DNA of 64,000 nt, from contig JAJCZU010000002.1 in NCBI GenBank assembly GCA_029262235.1, positions 992,001 through 1,056,000 of the forward strand, given 5' to 3'. The notes below the pieces were generated by a model that had not been told where the DNA came from, did no database searches, and worked only from the letters and a program-made list of their open reading frames with translations. The translations under genes were made by a program, and so were the position numbers. Positions 1-9,994 of this stretch are shown here, piece after piece (within the stretch, counting starts at the first letter, position 1; every line of letters starts with the position of its first letter). The DNA is from Candidatus Eiseniibacteriota bacterium. GTDB taxonomy: Bacteria; Orphanbacterota; Orphanbacteria; Orphanbacterales; Orphanbacteraceae.

Positions 1-147
1 GACGTTTCCCAGGTCGGGCTGGATCTCTTTCTCTGTTCGACACAGGACCACGCCGCCGACTGGGTGCGCATGATCCTCGATCGCGTGGATGAACGCCGCA
101 TGGATACAATAGAAAAGGAATCAGAAGAATCGCATGAGTCAGGATAA
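1..147 (+). CDS. 3' end of an unidentified protein (partial)
   Basis: An open frame enters from the left edge and stops at 145-147, giving 48 residues that end in a Glu/Ser-rich tail. It overlaps the start of folE by 14 bases, so the two are probably co-transcribed and translationally coupled. The fragment contains [17 protein letters not shown], which I cannot assign to a family. The coupling to folE would suit a pterin or queuosine enzyme such as a QueD-like protein, but the residues seen do not prove this. The gene start is outside the window. Confidence 0.5.
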   Translation, partial: DVSQVGLDLFLCSTQDHAADWVRMILDRVDERRMDTIEKESEESHESG

Positions 148-715
148 AGTCGCCGCGGGCAACCGCGTGGAAGAACTGGTGCACGAACTTCTCGTCGAAC
201 TCGGAGAAGATCCGGAGCGCGACGGACTGAAACGAACGCCCGTGCGGGTCGATCGCTCGCTCCGTTTTCTGACGGAAGGGTACGATCGCAATCCCCGCCA
301 GGTCGTCGGTGACGCCCTCTTCGAAGAGGACTGCGACGAGATGGTCATGGTGCAGGGAATCGACGTCTACAGTCTCTGCGAGCATCACATGCTGCCGTTC
401 TACGGGCAGTGCCATGTAGCGTATATCCCGAACGGCAGGGTTGTCGGCCTTTCGAAGATCCCGCGCGTCGTGAACGTGTTTTCACGGCGTCTGCAGGTAC
501 AGGAGCGTCTGACCCGACAGATTGCCGAGTCCCTCGACGAAATCCTGCAGCCCCGGGGCGTCGCGGTCGTGATCGACGCGTATCATCTGTGCATGGCGAT
601 GCGCGGCGTCGAAAAGCAAAACGCATTCACTAAAACGAGCGCGCTGCTCGGAGCATTCCGCGAGGATGCCAACACGCGCGCCGAGTTCTTTTCTCTGCTT
701 CGAAAGAACGGATGA
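134..715 (+). CDS. folE: GTP cyclohydrolase I
   Basis: This 193-residue protein opens the purine ring of GTP to give 7,8-dihydroneopterin triphosphate, the first step towards folate, biopterin or queuosine. Family signatures are clear: the zinc/active-site stretch [13 protein letters not shown] and the later [11 protein letters not shown], which supplies the second Cys ligand. Length is normal for the bacterial enzyme. The ATG lies just after AAAAGGA. The end overlaps the next gene in an ATGA arrangement. A queuosine-precursor transporter sits elsewhere in the window (11881), so a queuosine role is possible, but folate synthesis is equally likely. Confidence 0.96.
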   Translation: MSQDKVAAGNRVEELVHELLVELGEDPERDGLKRTPVRVDRSLRFLTEGYDRNPRQVVGDALFEEDCDEMVMVQGIDVYSLCEHHMLPFYGQCHVAYIPNGRVVGLSKIPRVVNVFSRRLQVQERLTRQIAESLDEILQPRGVAVVIDAYHLCMAMRGVEKQNAFTKTSALLGAFREDANTRAEFFSLLRKNG

Positions 716-1686
716 CATTCATGAAGAAGCCTCTGTCGACAAGCGATGAACGCCGCGACTCTCCGGATATCGCGCGCGCTCTCGACTACTGCGATCACGT
801 TTCCTCACAGCGAAACAACTATCTGAAACGGGTCTCCCAGTTTCTGCCCGATCGCGCGAAGTACCGCCTGTTCTGCACGACGTACGCGGCGATGCGTGTG
901 ATCGACGACGCGGTCGACGAGGAGTTTCTGGCCCGCCCCGAGAACGAGCGGGTGGGGAGCCGCGACTCGATGAACGGCCTGATCGACAAATGGCTTCGTC
1001 AGGCCGAAGCCGCCGCCGGCGGGGCGTATCGCACCATCAGTTCGTCGTTCGAGCCGTTCGTGTTTGAGGCGCTCAACGTCGTTCTGAAAGGGAGCCAGAT
1101 CGGTCTCGGCCCGTGGCGCGAACTCGCTACGAGCATGAAACGCGACGTCGCGGAAGAAGCGCTCGACACCTGGAACGACTTTCTCCGCTATTGCGAAGGC
1201 GCCTGTGTCGCGCCGGCCGCGATCTTCCTCTATATACTCGGGTGCCGCATGGACGATCAGGAGCGATCGCATCTGGACTGGCCGGAACCGCCCGATTCCT
1301 ACGCGCGCGACATGGCGATCTTCTGTTATCTGGTGCATATTCTGCGTGACCTGCCCGAGGACGTGCAGAAGAACAGCCAGATCCTGACGATCCCGCTCGA
1401 ATTCTTCACGCGAACGAGCCTGCGCGCCCATGATTTCGTGGCCGCGATTCGCAAAGGGGAGTGGAAGGCAACGGCACCGCTGCTGCAGATTCTGGTCGGC
1501 CGCGCGGAAGAGTACGAGCAGCGGGCCGAGGAGCAGCTCGCGCGTCTCTCGCATATCATGCCGAAGCGCGAGTACAGAATTGTCTGGCTGCTCCACAAAC
1601 TCTATGTTCGTACGTTCCGTCGCCTGCGGCGGAAATATGAAAAGACGCTCGGGGGTTTTCCACCGGCGGACCTCGAAACTGCATAA
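712..1686 (+). CDS. Squalene/phytoene synthase family protein
   Basis: A 324-residue trans-isoprenyl diphosphate synthase (head-to-head type). The first Asp-rich motif is seen as [10 protein letters not shown] near residue 65, and the second as [11 protein letters not shown] near residue 210. Both bind Mg-diphosphate in squalene, presqualene and phytoene synthases. The start overlaps the folE stop (ATGA); an in-frame ATG at 721 is an alternative. Family knowledge predicts condensation of two prenyl diphosphates to a C30 or C40 product. Which product cannot be told, because no hopanoid or carotenoid partner genes are adjacent. The polyprenyl synthase at 5388 could supply other prenyl chains. 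Confidence 0.85.
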   Translation: MTFMKKPLSTSDERRDSPDIARALDYCDHVSSQRNNYLKRVSQFLPDRAKYRLFCTTYAAMRVIDDAVDEEFLARPENERVGSRDSMNGLIDKWLRQAEAAAGGAYRTISSSFEPFVFEALNVVLKGSQIGLGPWRELATSMKRDVAEEALDTWNDFLRYCEGACVAPAAIFLYILGCRMDDQERSHLDWPEPPDSYARDMAIFCYLVHILRDLPEDVQKNSQILTIPLEFFTRTSLRAHDFVAAIRKGEWKATAPLLQILVGRAEEYEQRAEEQLARLSHIMPKREYRIVWLLHKLYVRTFRRLRRKYEKTLGGFPPADLETA

Positions 1687-1704
1687 GAAAAGACAGGTAA
1701 AACC

Positions 1705-2130
1705 ATGGAATCAGGCGCGATACTCGACGACGACTTGAATGAAGAGCCGCAATGTTCAGTCCTTGTCCCGACCGATCGGGACGAGACCTATTCGATTGTT
1801 GCCGATCCGGGCAACCTGGCCGGCTGGTGGTCTCGCCCGGGCCGCTCCGTAAGCGGGACAGGAGTGAACAAGGTCCACTTCGACGCGGACCCCGCACTCC
1901 ATCGCGTGGATCTGCGATGGGGGGAAGATGGTGACTGGCGCCATGTGCGGGTCGCGGTCGACGACGAGGGAACCGGATCACGCGTCACCATGACGGTTCT
2001 TCCCGTACCGGGCTGCCCGGCGGTCTGCCTGGAAGAGGAAGCGACCCGTACATCGCAGGACATCGAGCGCTTACGCACGATTCTCCGCTCGCGGTCTCAT
2101 CTGCTCGGAAGCGACGACTACTGGATCTAG
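1705..2130 (+). CDS. Small SRPBCC-like protein of unknown function
   Basis: A 141-residue soluble protein without a signal peptide. An acidic N-terminal segment is followed by a pattern (VPTDRDETYSIVADPGNLAGWW) typical of the first strand and helices of SRPBCC/START-like polyketide-cyclase folds, which bind hydrophobic ligands. The later part is less diagnostic. It lies 18 bases after the squalene-synthase-like gene, so it may bind an isoprenoid, but this is inference. It converges on the BMC-T gene with a 12-base gap. Confidence 0.55.
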   Translation: MESGAILDDDLNEEPQCSVLVPTDRDETYSIVADPGNLAGWWSRPGRSVSGTGVNKVHFDADPALHRVDLRWGEDGDWRHVRVAVDDEGTGSRVTMTVLPVPGCPAVCLEEEATRTSQDIERLRTILRSRSHLLGSDDYWI

Positions 2131-2142
2131 AAGAACCGTGGG

Positions 2143-2772
2143 CTACTTGCGCGTAACGACGCGCCCTTTGACCCCTTCGACCGCGGCGATCGCGGCTTCC
2201 GCAGCCGCATCGATCTCAGCCTCTTCGCCGCTCATCTGAAGACGACCGAAAGCGCCGAAGGGCTGCACGTGATTGAGCGTCACCTGTGCGGCCTTCTCTG
2301 CCTCGTTCGCCGCAAGCGTGATATACGCCGCCGGCTCCGTCTCCATGATGAAGAACGACTGGCCCGGTATCAGCAGGGAGCCGAAGCGCGAACGGTTCAC
2401 CGTCTGCGCATGCATCGGCTCGACGTGACGAATGACCTGGTGCGAGACGATACGGGGTTTGATCCGTCCGTCCTCACTCACTCCCAGATACGCGAGCGCG
2501 GCTTCGCCCGCCTGCCGCACTTCGCCCTGATCGGGGTGGTGCAGCTCCAGGAGACCGAACGCCCTCTCCACGACCTGAACCGCGGGCTGCGCGGCCGTCG
2601 CCTTCAGACAGACGTCCGAGACGGTATGGATCGGCATGCCCGGGGCGATTTCGATCCAGAGCGAGGCGTCGTCGCGGATCGGGGGGAAGCCCCGGCCCGT
2701 GCACCCGGTGAACGCCGCGAGCTGCGGCTGCAGTGAATCGAGGAATACGTATGCTCGAAGATCGATTTCCAT
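2143..2772 (-). CDS. BMC-T shell protein, double-stacked (gated) type
   Basis: A 209-residue tandem-BMC-domain shell protein. It closely resembles, from memory, the Haliangium ochraceum BMC-T proteins of the stacked, gated-pore class. The N-terminal domain has [10 protein letters not shown], then [10 protein letters not shown] and a Lys-Ala-Thr segment with [12 protein letters not shown]. The C-terminal domain has [11 protein letters not shown] and [10 protein letters not shown]. Such trimers form pseudohexameric tiles, stack in pairs and are thought to gate larger metabolites. The start at 2772 is chosen because GGAGGAC precedes it; an upstream ATG at 2820 lacks this. It lies about 54 kb from the rest of the shell operon (56726-60590), next to malate dehydrogenase and a receiver-like gene. 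Confidence 0.9.
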   Translation of the reverse strand: MEIDLRAYVFLDSLQPQLAAFTGCTGRGFPPIRDDASLWIEIAPGMPIHTVSDVCLKATAAQPAVQVVERAFGLLELHHPDQGEVRQAGEAALAYLGVSEDGRIKPRIVSHQVIRHVEPMHAQTVNRSRFGSLLIPGQSFFIMETEPAAYITLAANEAEKAAQVTLNHVQPFGAFGRLQMSGEEAEIDAAAEAAIAAVEGVKGRVVTRK

Positions 2773-2887
2773 GGAAGTCCTCCGTCGGTTGGTTGTACCG
2801 AATCGCCCCGGGCGGGTCAAGCACTCACTCCCCCGGGCCGATGAAATAGGGGAAGCCGCTCGAATGGACGCGAGTAAGGAGAGAGAG

Positions 2888-4235
<1,348 letters not shown>

Positions 4236-4283
4236 AGCGACAGGGCACGGTCTCTCGATCTGCGGACATCGCGAACAAAACCG

Positions 4284-4322
4284 AAAGAGCGGGACCTCAA
4301 TGAAGAAGTCCCGCTCTTTTTT
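4284..4322 (+). terminator. Rho-independent terminator after mdh
   Basis: A perfect 12-base-pair stem (AAAGAGCGGGAC with its complement) encloses an 12-base loop and is followed by a run of T. It lies about 50 bases beyond the mdh stop and ends that transcription unit. Confidence 0.9.
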
Positions 4323-4395
4323 CGGATCCATAACCGGCTCACACGTCTGAAGGCTCGAAGACCCGACAGACGGCAAGCCCTGGAGGGCAGACGGA

Positions 4396-5253
4396 CTATT
4401 CGTCCGACGCGGGAATCAAACTGTTTCGCAGCATGCTGAAATCGATATCGTCCGTAAACTGACCCGCGATGACGCGCACTTCGTCAAAGGAGAGAAAGAT
4501 CGTCTGGTCGCCGTAATGGCCGATCAGGTCGACACCCTTCGTCCCCCACACGTTCCCGTCGTCATCGCCGTCTTTCATCGCGAGAATGTGATAGAGACCG
4601 GGCTTCAGATTCGGGATCACGTAGTCGCCGTCCTCGTCCGTAACCCAGCCCATCGAAATCAGGACGCCATCCTCGAACAAACCGTTGCTGGACACGTTCC
4701 GATTCGCGTCGATGATAAACAGGATCGTTCCGCGAGGCGAGACGGTACTGGCGGTCATGATGTTGCCGCGAATGCCGCCGCCGGGAAAGTTTTCCATCGC
4801 CGTGAACGAGGCGATTGCAGGGTCGCCCATTGCGGTGCCGTCGTCACCGACCGCGCCGAGCACGATCAACTGATAGACCCGGTCGCTTTCGAGAGACACC
4901 GTGCGCGACCACGTTTTTCCGTCCGCGCTCTTCTCGAGCCAGTCGATTCCGTCCGATCCCAGCCCCCAGCCACCGGGCCACAGGATCGCGAAGACTTCCG
5001 CTACAGGACGATCGAACTCGATCGACACCGTGACTACGTTTTCCACGCCGGTCGTCTGCGCAGTGGGAGACATGCTCACGATCTTGATTTCGTCGCGCGT
5101 ATTCGAGCCGTTGGGATCAGTCGGATTGTCCCCGCCCCCGCCGCACCCGACGAAAATCGCCAGCGTCGTCAGCAGAAACAGATAGCCGATCAAGGTCAGC
5201 AGGGGGGCTTTCGTTACATTCATGGAAGACGCTTTCGTAGTAGCTGCGTTCAT
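4396..5253 (-). CDS. Lipoprotein with Ig-like and regulatory-type beta domains
   Basis: A 285-residue predicted lipoprotein. The signal segment ends in a lipobox (IFVGC near residue 37) followed by a Gly-rich and Asn/Pro/Asp linker. The first half resembles a bacterial Ig-like domain (SPTAQTTGVENVVTVSIEFDRPV). The second half resembles a carboxypeptidase-regulatory-like sandwich (TDEDGDYVIPNLKPGLYHI). No catalytic motif was seen. The start at 5253 is preceded by GAGGAG; a second ATG lies 10 codons inside. It follows the polyprenyl synthase on the same strand. It probably sits in the outer membrane; function unknown. Confidence 0.75.
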   Translation of the reverse strand: MNAATTKASSMNVTKAPLLTLIGYLFLLTTLAIFVGCGGGGDNPTDPNGSNTRDEIKIVSMSPTAQTTGVENVVTVSIEFDRPVAEVFAILWPGGWGLGSDGIDWLEKSADGKTWSRTVSLESDRVYQLIVLGAVGDDGTAMGDPAIASFTAMENFPGGGIRGNIMTASTVSPRGTILFIIDANRNVSSNGLFEDGVLISMGWVTDEDGDYVIPNLKPGLYHILAMKDGDDDGNVWGTKGVDLIGHYGDQTIFLSFDEVRVIAGQFTDDIDFSMLRNSLIPASDE

Positions 5254-5387
5254 CGTCGATTGCTCCTCGGTTGGGCAGTTTGCAAATGAAGTCAGCCGGA
5301 TCGGGTCCGGGAATCATCTGCCATACCCAAGAAGACGCTGCCGCATTCGAAAAGGTTTGAAAAAAAATGATCGAGACCGAAAAAAAA

Positions 5388-6419
5388 TCAGTGAATGCGG
5401 TTCGTCGTGAACTTGCAGAGATTCCAGAGCGCGAACCGATGCGGGGATTCAGGCAGCTTTTCGAGGATGGCCAGGGCGCGTTCCACATGGTCGCCGGCCA
5501 CGGCCAGTGCGTCGCGGATCGCGTCCGAACCGACGACCAGCGCACCGAGCTTGCGGGCGGATTCCTCCCTCGCTTCTCCGACAGACGCGAGCAGAGAAAC
5601 GTAGCGCTCCTTGATGCTCTCGTCTTGGTTCATCGCGAAGATCAGGGGGAGAGTCGTTTTTCCCTCCATGAGATCGTTCAGATTTCCTTTGCCCATGGCA
5701 AGCGAGGCGCCCGCGTAGTCGAGCACGTCGTCCGTAATCTGGAACGCCGTTCCGAAGTGGTAGCCGAAACGGGCAAGATCCTCGACCTGCTCTTCCGAGT
5801 GTCCCGCGATCATGCCGCCCGAGCGACAGCACCACGAGAAAAGAGACGCGGTCTTGTAACGCACGATCGTCAGGTACTCGTCTTCGGAGAGAATAGGGGC
5901 TCCCTGGTGCTCGAGCTGCAGCAGCTCGCCCTGCACGAGGTCTTCGACCGTGCGTCCGAGGTGGAGCGCGATCTCGTAGAGGCCGTGCTCCATCATCACG
6001 GTGAACGCGCGCGCGAACACGAAGTCGCCGACGAGAACCACGCTCTGGTTGCCCCAGATCTTGTGCGCGGCGCGGCGCCCGCGGCGAACCGCCCCTTCAT
6101 CGATCACGTCGTCGTGAAACAGAGTGGCGGAATGAATCATCTCGCTGACGGCCGCGATCAGAATGTGGTCGTCGCCCTGGTAGCCGGAGGCGCCGGCGGC
6201 GAGGCAGTGAACGAGGGGGCGAATCCGTTTGCCCCCCGCGTCGATCAGATGCTGCACGACTTCGGGTGCGATCGAACGCTGCGACTGTACGAGCCCGAGG
6301 AGCTTCGCTTCCACGCGCCGGTAGTCGTCATCGACGACTTCGAACAGGCCGCGGGCGATCAGATCGTCCAGCGAACGCGGTTCGGTCACATCTCCGTCTG
6401 TGAGTTGACTTCGATTCAT
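5388..6419 (-). CDS. Trans-polyprenyl diphosphate synthase (IspB-like)
   Basis: A 343-residue head-to-tail prenyltransferase. It has the KRIRPL substrate motif, the first Asp-rich motif HSATLFHDDVIDEG and the second ITDDVLDYAG. Length and sequence fit octaprenyl/heptaprenyl diphosphate synthases, which make quinone side chains by adding isopentenyl units. The final chain length cannot be read reliably. The gene is divergent from the pentapeptide-repeat gene and upstream of the lipoprotein on the same strand. Confidence 0.93.
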   Translation of the reverse strand: MNRSQLTDGDVTEPRSLDDLIARGLFEVVDDDYRRVEAKLLGLVQSQRSIAPEVVQHLIDAGGKRIRPLVHCLAAGASGYQGDDHILIAAVSEMIHSATLFHDDVIDEGAVRRGRRAAHKIWGNQSVVLVGDFVFARAFTVMMEHGLYEIALHLGRTVEDLVQGELLQLEHQGAPILSEDEYLTIVRYKTASLFSWCCRSGGMIAGHSEEQVEDLARFGYHFGTAFQITDDVLDYAGASLAMGKGNLNDLMEGKTTLPLIFAMNQDESIKERYVSLLASVGEAREESARKLGALVVGSDAIRDALAVAGDHVERALAILEKLPESPHRFALWNLCKFTTNRIH

Positions 6420-6510
6420 GGCGTACGGATTCCTCGTTTCTCATTGCCCGCTCGTACTTTACAGATTGTCCTCATTTCGTCGAATCGGCACAAGGGGAAA
6501 TTCCGGAGTC

Positions 6511-6540
6511 TTGCGACGAGGAAGAATTCTGTGGCATCAT
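6511..6540 (+). promoter_or_regulatory. Possible promoter close to the start codon
   Basis: TTGCGA at 6511-6516 and CATCAT at 6535-6540 are 18 bases apart. The -10 ends 6 bases before the ATG at 6547, and no Shine-Dalgarno sequence is present, so the mRNA could be leaderless. The -10 is a poor match, so this is tentative. Confidence 0.3.
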
Positions 6541-6546
6541 CATTCC

Positions 6547-7632
6547 ATGCAGGCGTGCCAATATCAAGACCCTCGCAATCGCTTTCGCTGCTCCGAGCCC
6601 TCGAACGGAGATTCGGCGTGGTGCTTCTGGCACGACCCCGACCAGCCGAAGACGCGCCATGACCTCGTGGATGCCGTTGCGCGCAGGAAGAACCTCACGG
6701 GTGCCTACCTCGAAGGCATGGACCTGTCCGAGATCGATCTGCAGAACGCCTGCATGTACGGCGCGGTGCTCCGGTTCGCGAATCTCGAAGGCGCGAACCT
6801 GAATCGAATCGATCTGCGCTATTCGGATCTTTCGGGGACGAATCTCGATCGCACGGAACTGCAGGACGCGCTGCTCGAAGGGGCGAATCTTTCGGGCGCC
6901 TCGCTCCGAAAGAGCATTCTGCGCTATGCGAATCTGAAAGCCGCGAACCTGCAGGGAACGAACCTCGTCGAAGCCGACCTTCTGAACGCCCATCTGATCC
7001 AGGCGAATCTTGCCGGCACGAACCTCTGGCTGGCGAAGGGGGCGATGGCAAACTTCTGGAAGGCGAACCTTTCGCATTCGAACCTGGAACAGACCGATCT
7101 CGTGGGCGCGAATCTGTCGAGCGCCAATTTCGAGAACGCGTCTCTCCGCGAGATCAAGCTCGACCGCGCCACGAACCTCGTCGATCTCAGGTACAACGTA
7201 AAGACGAAATTTTCGCAGATCGACACGAGCGCGATCGACGGCGGCCTGTTTCCGGCTCTCGTTCGTGACATTCAGGACTATCAGTTCCTGAACGAGTTTC
7301 ACGGAAAGTACCCGTTTCTATACTGGACATGGAAGCTGACGTCCGACTGCGGCCGCTCGCTGCTGCGGTGGGTTTCGCTCTACGCGGTCATGGCCGCGAT
7401 CTTCGGCACTCTGCGACTCCTTGCGCCCGGAGCGATCGTCGTCGAGGGGGTGCAGACGTGGGGCCAGCCGTACTACGAAACGCTCATGCACCTGCTCAGC
7501 ATCGGATGGAAGGGCGGGACCCCGGCGACGGGATGGGGCCAGGTTCTTCTGCTGGCCGAAACGCTCTTTTCGTACGTTCTGTTCGGCGGGCTGCTCGCGC
7601 TGCTCTTCCACAAAATGGCGCGCCGTTCCTGA
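6547..7632 (+). CDS. Pentapeptide-repeat protein with zinc-binding-like N-terminus and two-helix channel-like C-terminus
   Basis: A 361-residue protein in three parts. Residues 1-35 hold a Cys/His cluster (C4, C15, C26, H29) like a small zinc knuckle. Residues about 45-220 are a run of A(N/D)L-type pentapeptide repeats forming a right-handed quadrilateral helix. The C-terminus has two membrane segments around LLSIGWKGG, which recalls a degenerate pore loop of two-helix ion channels but lacks the potassium filter GYG. The start is the first ATG after the promoter-like sequence. The architecture suggests a membrane channel with a cytosolic repeat rod; the ligand is unknown. Confidence 0.8.
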   Translation: MQACQYQDPRNRFRCSEPSNGDSAWCFWHDPDQPKTRHDLVDAVARRKNLTGAYLEGMDLSEIDLQNACMYGAVLRFANLEGANLNRIDLRYSDLSGTNLDRTELQDALLEGANLSGASLRKSILRYANLKAANLQGTNLVEADLLNAHLIQANLAGTNLWLAKGAMANFWKANLSHSNLEQTDLVGANLSSANFENASLREIKLDRATNLVDLRYNVKTKFSQIDTSAIDGGLFPALVRDIQDYQFLNEFHGKYPFLYWTWKLTSDCGRSLLRWVSLYAVMAAIFGTLRLLAPGAIVVEGVQTWGQPYYETLMHLLSIGWKGGTPATGWGQVLLLAETLFSYVLFGGLLALLFHKMARRS

Positions 7633-7689
7633 ACGCACCTCGGCGCCGTCTTTGATCGGCACGAACTGCAAGGGGAAAATGAGACGGGA

Positions 7690-8457
7690 TCAGGCGGCCG
7701 GGTCGACCAGAAGCTCGGGCCGGTTCGACGCGATCCCGTGCACACCCATTTCGAGAATGCGCTCGATCGCCTTCGGATCATCCACCGTGTACGCGAAGAC
7801 CTGCTTGCCGAGCGCTTCCATGCGGCGCACGAGATTCGGAGTCAGGAGGCGGTAGTAGACCATGATCGCGTCGGTCTCGGTGTGGCGCACCTTGCGGGTG
7901 GCCCAGAACGGGAGAATCGAACGGAGCAGCCAGAGAAACGGGCGATGCAGCAGGCTGCCGTCACGGCAGCGGCCGACGCCGAAACGTTCCTTCGGCACGG
8001 AAAGCCCGGTGCGAATCGCCGGGTCGAGTTCCTTGATACGCTTCAGGCTCCGCGCGAAGTAGGAGCTCACGAGCACCTGATGCGCCACGCCTTTTCCGCG
8101 AAGCACGTCGACGAGATGCTCTTCGCCGCCCGGCTCCTTGAGATCGATATTCATGTGCGCGCGTCCCTTGACGGCGTCGATCGCTTCCTGGAGCAGCGGA
8201 ATCCGAAGACCGGGCCCCACGAGATGCGAACGCACTTCGTCGAGCCGTTTGTCGCGCAGGCGCTTCGAGAAGAACGGGATCCTGCGGAGGGAGGGGTTAT
8301 GAAAGAGAACGAAGTGATTGTCGAGCGTACGACGAATATCGAACTCGACCATGTCGACTCCGATTTCAACCGCCTTATGAATCGACTGCAGGGTGTTCTC
8401 CCAGAAATGGAAGGGGGCACCCCGGTGTCCGATGCGAATCGGCTTCTTCTCAGTCAT
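7690..8457 (-). CDS. Glycerophosphodiester phosphodiesterase
   Basis: A 255-residue TIM-barrel phosphodiesterase of the GDPD family, which hydrolyses glycerophosphodiesters to glycerol 3-phosphate and an alcohol. The metal and catalytic signatures are present: IGHRGAP, ENT, VEFDIRRT and LFHNPSLRR, with MNIDLKEP later. No signal peptide was seen, so it is likely cytosolic. The start at 8457 is chosen for its GGAGG; a further in-frame ATG lies at 8469. It converges with the preceding gene. Confidence 0.9.
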   Translation of the reverse strand: MTEKKPIRIGHRGAPFHFWENTLQSIHKAVEIGVDMVEFDIRRTLDNHFVLFHNPSLRRIPFFSKRLRDKRLDEVRSHLVGPGLRIPLLQEAIDAVKGRAHMNIDLKEPGGEEHLVDVLRGKGVAHQVLVSSYFARSLKRIKELDPAIRTGLSVPKERFGVGRCRDGSLLHRPFLWLLRSILPFWATRKVRHTETDAIMVYYRLLTPNLVRRMEALGKQVFAYTVDDPKAIERILEMGVHGIASNRPELLVDPAA

Positions 8458-8638
8458 GAAATCCTCCATGCCCTAAGATCGGTCGCAATCGAGCCGACCG
8501 TGAGCATTGGAACGAAGACTAGCGAGCGGCCGGGGGAGTGTCAACGGCAATCGCATCTGTCGTCAGTCCCTGCGTGGGCTTGTTTGACAAAATAGGATCG
8601 TGTTAGCTTCGGCGCCAGCCCGTAATGAGGAGAGTGTT

Positions 8639-9994
8639 TTGCACAGATTGATCCGAAACTGCGAAACGGTGGCCATTCTTGATGACGATTGCCGCGATCT
8701 CCCGGGAGGGTGGATCGAGACCCGCGGCGGAGTGATCGAGGGAGTCGGTGCCGCCGGCAGCGAGCCGAAAGGGCCCTTCGACGAGACGATCGACGCCGCG
8801 GGGCTCGTGGTGACGCCCGGGCTCGTGAACACGCACCACCACTTCTTTCAGACGCTCACGCGCGCCACTCCGGCCGCCGCGAACGCCGAGCTCTTTCAGT
8901 GGCTCGTGACGCACTACCCCATCTGGTCGCGGATCGACCGGGACGCCATGTCCGCCGCAGCAACCGTGGCTCTCGGCGAAATGATGCTCTCGGGCTGCAC
9001 GCTCTCTTCGGACCATCACTATCTGTTCTCGAAGAATCTGACCGACCCGATCGACGCCGCCATCGAGTCCGCGACCGCGCTCGGCGTGCGCTTCACGGCC
9101 ACGCGGGGGAGCATGACGCTCTCGGAAAAGGACGGCGGGCTTCCGCCCGACTCGGTCGTGCAGGACGAGAAAACCGTGCTTAAAGATTCCGCGCGCACGA
9201 TCGAGCAGTATCATGACACGAGTGAAGGGGCGATGATCCAGGTGGCCCTCGCCCCGTGCTCGCCGTTCACGGTCACCCAGGATCTGATGCGGGAGACCGC
9301 GAAGATGGCGCGCGCCTACAAAGTACGCATGCACACGCACCTCGCCGAGACCCTCGACGAGGACGAGTACTGCCTCGCGCACTTCAAAGTTCGACCCCTT
9401 CAGTATCTCGAGGACGTCGAGTGGCTCGGCAGCGACGCCTGGCTCGCGCACGGCGTGCACTTCAAGCCCGACGAACAGAAGAAGCTCGGGGCCTGCCGCT
9501 GCGGCATCGCCCACTGTCCCACTTCGAACATGCGGCTCGCGTCGGGGATCGCGCCCACGCTCGACTACCGCGCGAACGGGATTCCGCTCGGGCTCGGCGT
9601 CGACGGCTCGGCGTCGAACGACGCGTCCTCGCTCTCGGCGGAAGCGCGGCAGGCGCTCCTGCTCGGCCGCATCAAGTACGGCGCGGCCGCGCTCACGATC
9701 GAAGAGGTGCTCCGCTGGGCGACCCGCGGGGGCGCCGAGATCCTCGGCCGTCCCGAAGTGGGCCGCATCGCGAAGGGACTGCGGGCCGACCTCGCGTTCT
9801 TCCCGCTCGACGACATCGCGTTCTCGGGCGCTGTCGATCCTCTCGCCGCGATCGTGCTCTGCGGGCCGGTGCGCGTTCAGAAACTGCTGATCGAAGGACG
9901 CTGGGTCATCGACGAAGGCCGCCTGCTGCCTATCGACCTGCGCACGACTCTCGCCGCCCACCGCGCCGCGTCGAAACGGATCGTGAATGGCTGA
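8639..9994 (+). CDS. Amidohydrolase, 8-oxoguanine/guanine deaminase-like
   Basis: A 451-residue amidohydrolase of the ATZ/TRZ group. Metal-binding motifs are GLVNTHHHFFQTLTR, the mid-protein MHTHLAE, the His in WLAHGVHF and the Asp in LGVDGSASND. Similarity in memory is highest to 8-oxoguanine deaminase and hydroxyatrazine-type hydrolases. In this window's context a purine-base deaminase is the sensible reading. The TTG at 8639 is chosen because GAGGAGA lies 6 bases upstream; the GTG at 8600 has no such site. It overlaps the next gene by 8 bases. Confidence 0.8.
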   Translation: MHRLIRNCETVAILDDDCRDLPGGWIETRGGVIEGVGAAGSEPKGPFDETIDAAGLVVTPGLVNTHHHFFQTLTRATPAAANAELFQWLVTHYPIWSRIDRDAMSAAATVALGEMMLSGCTLSSDHHYLFSKNLTDPIDAAIESATALGVRFTATRGSMTLSEKDGGLPPDSVVQDEKTVLKDSARTIEQYHDTSEGAMIQVALAPCSPFTVTQDLMRETAKMARAYKVRMHTHLAETLDEDEYCLAHFKVRPLQYLEDVEWLGSDAWLAHGVHFKPDEQKKLGACRCGIAHCPTSNMRLASGIAPTLDYRANGIPLGLGVDGSASNDASSLSAEARQALLLGRIKYGAAALTIEEVLRWATRGGAEILGRPEVGRIAKGLRADLAFFPLDDIAFSGAVDPLAAIVLCGPVRVQKLLIEGRWVIDEGRLLPIDLRTTLAAHRAASKRIVNG

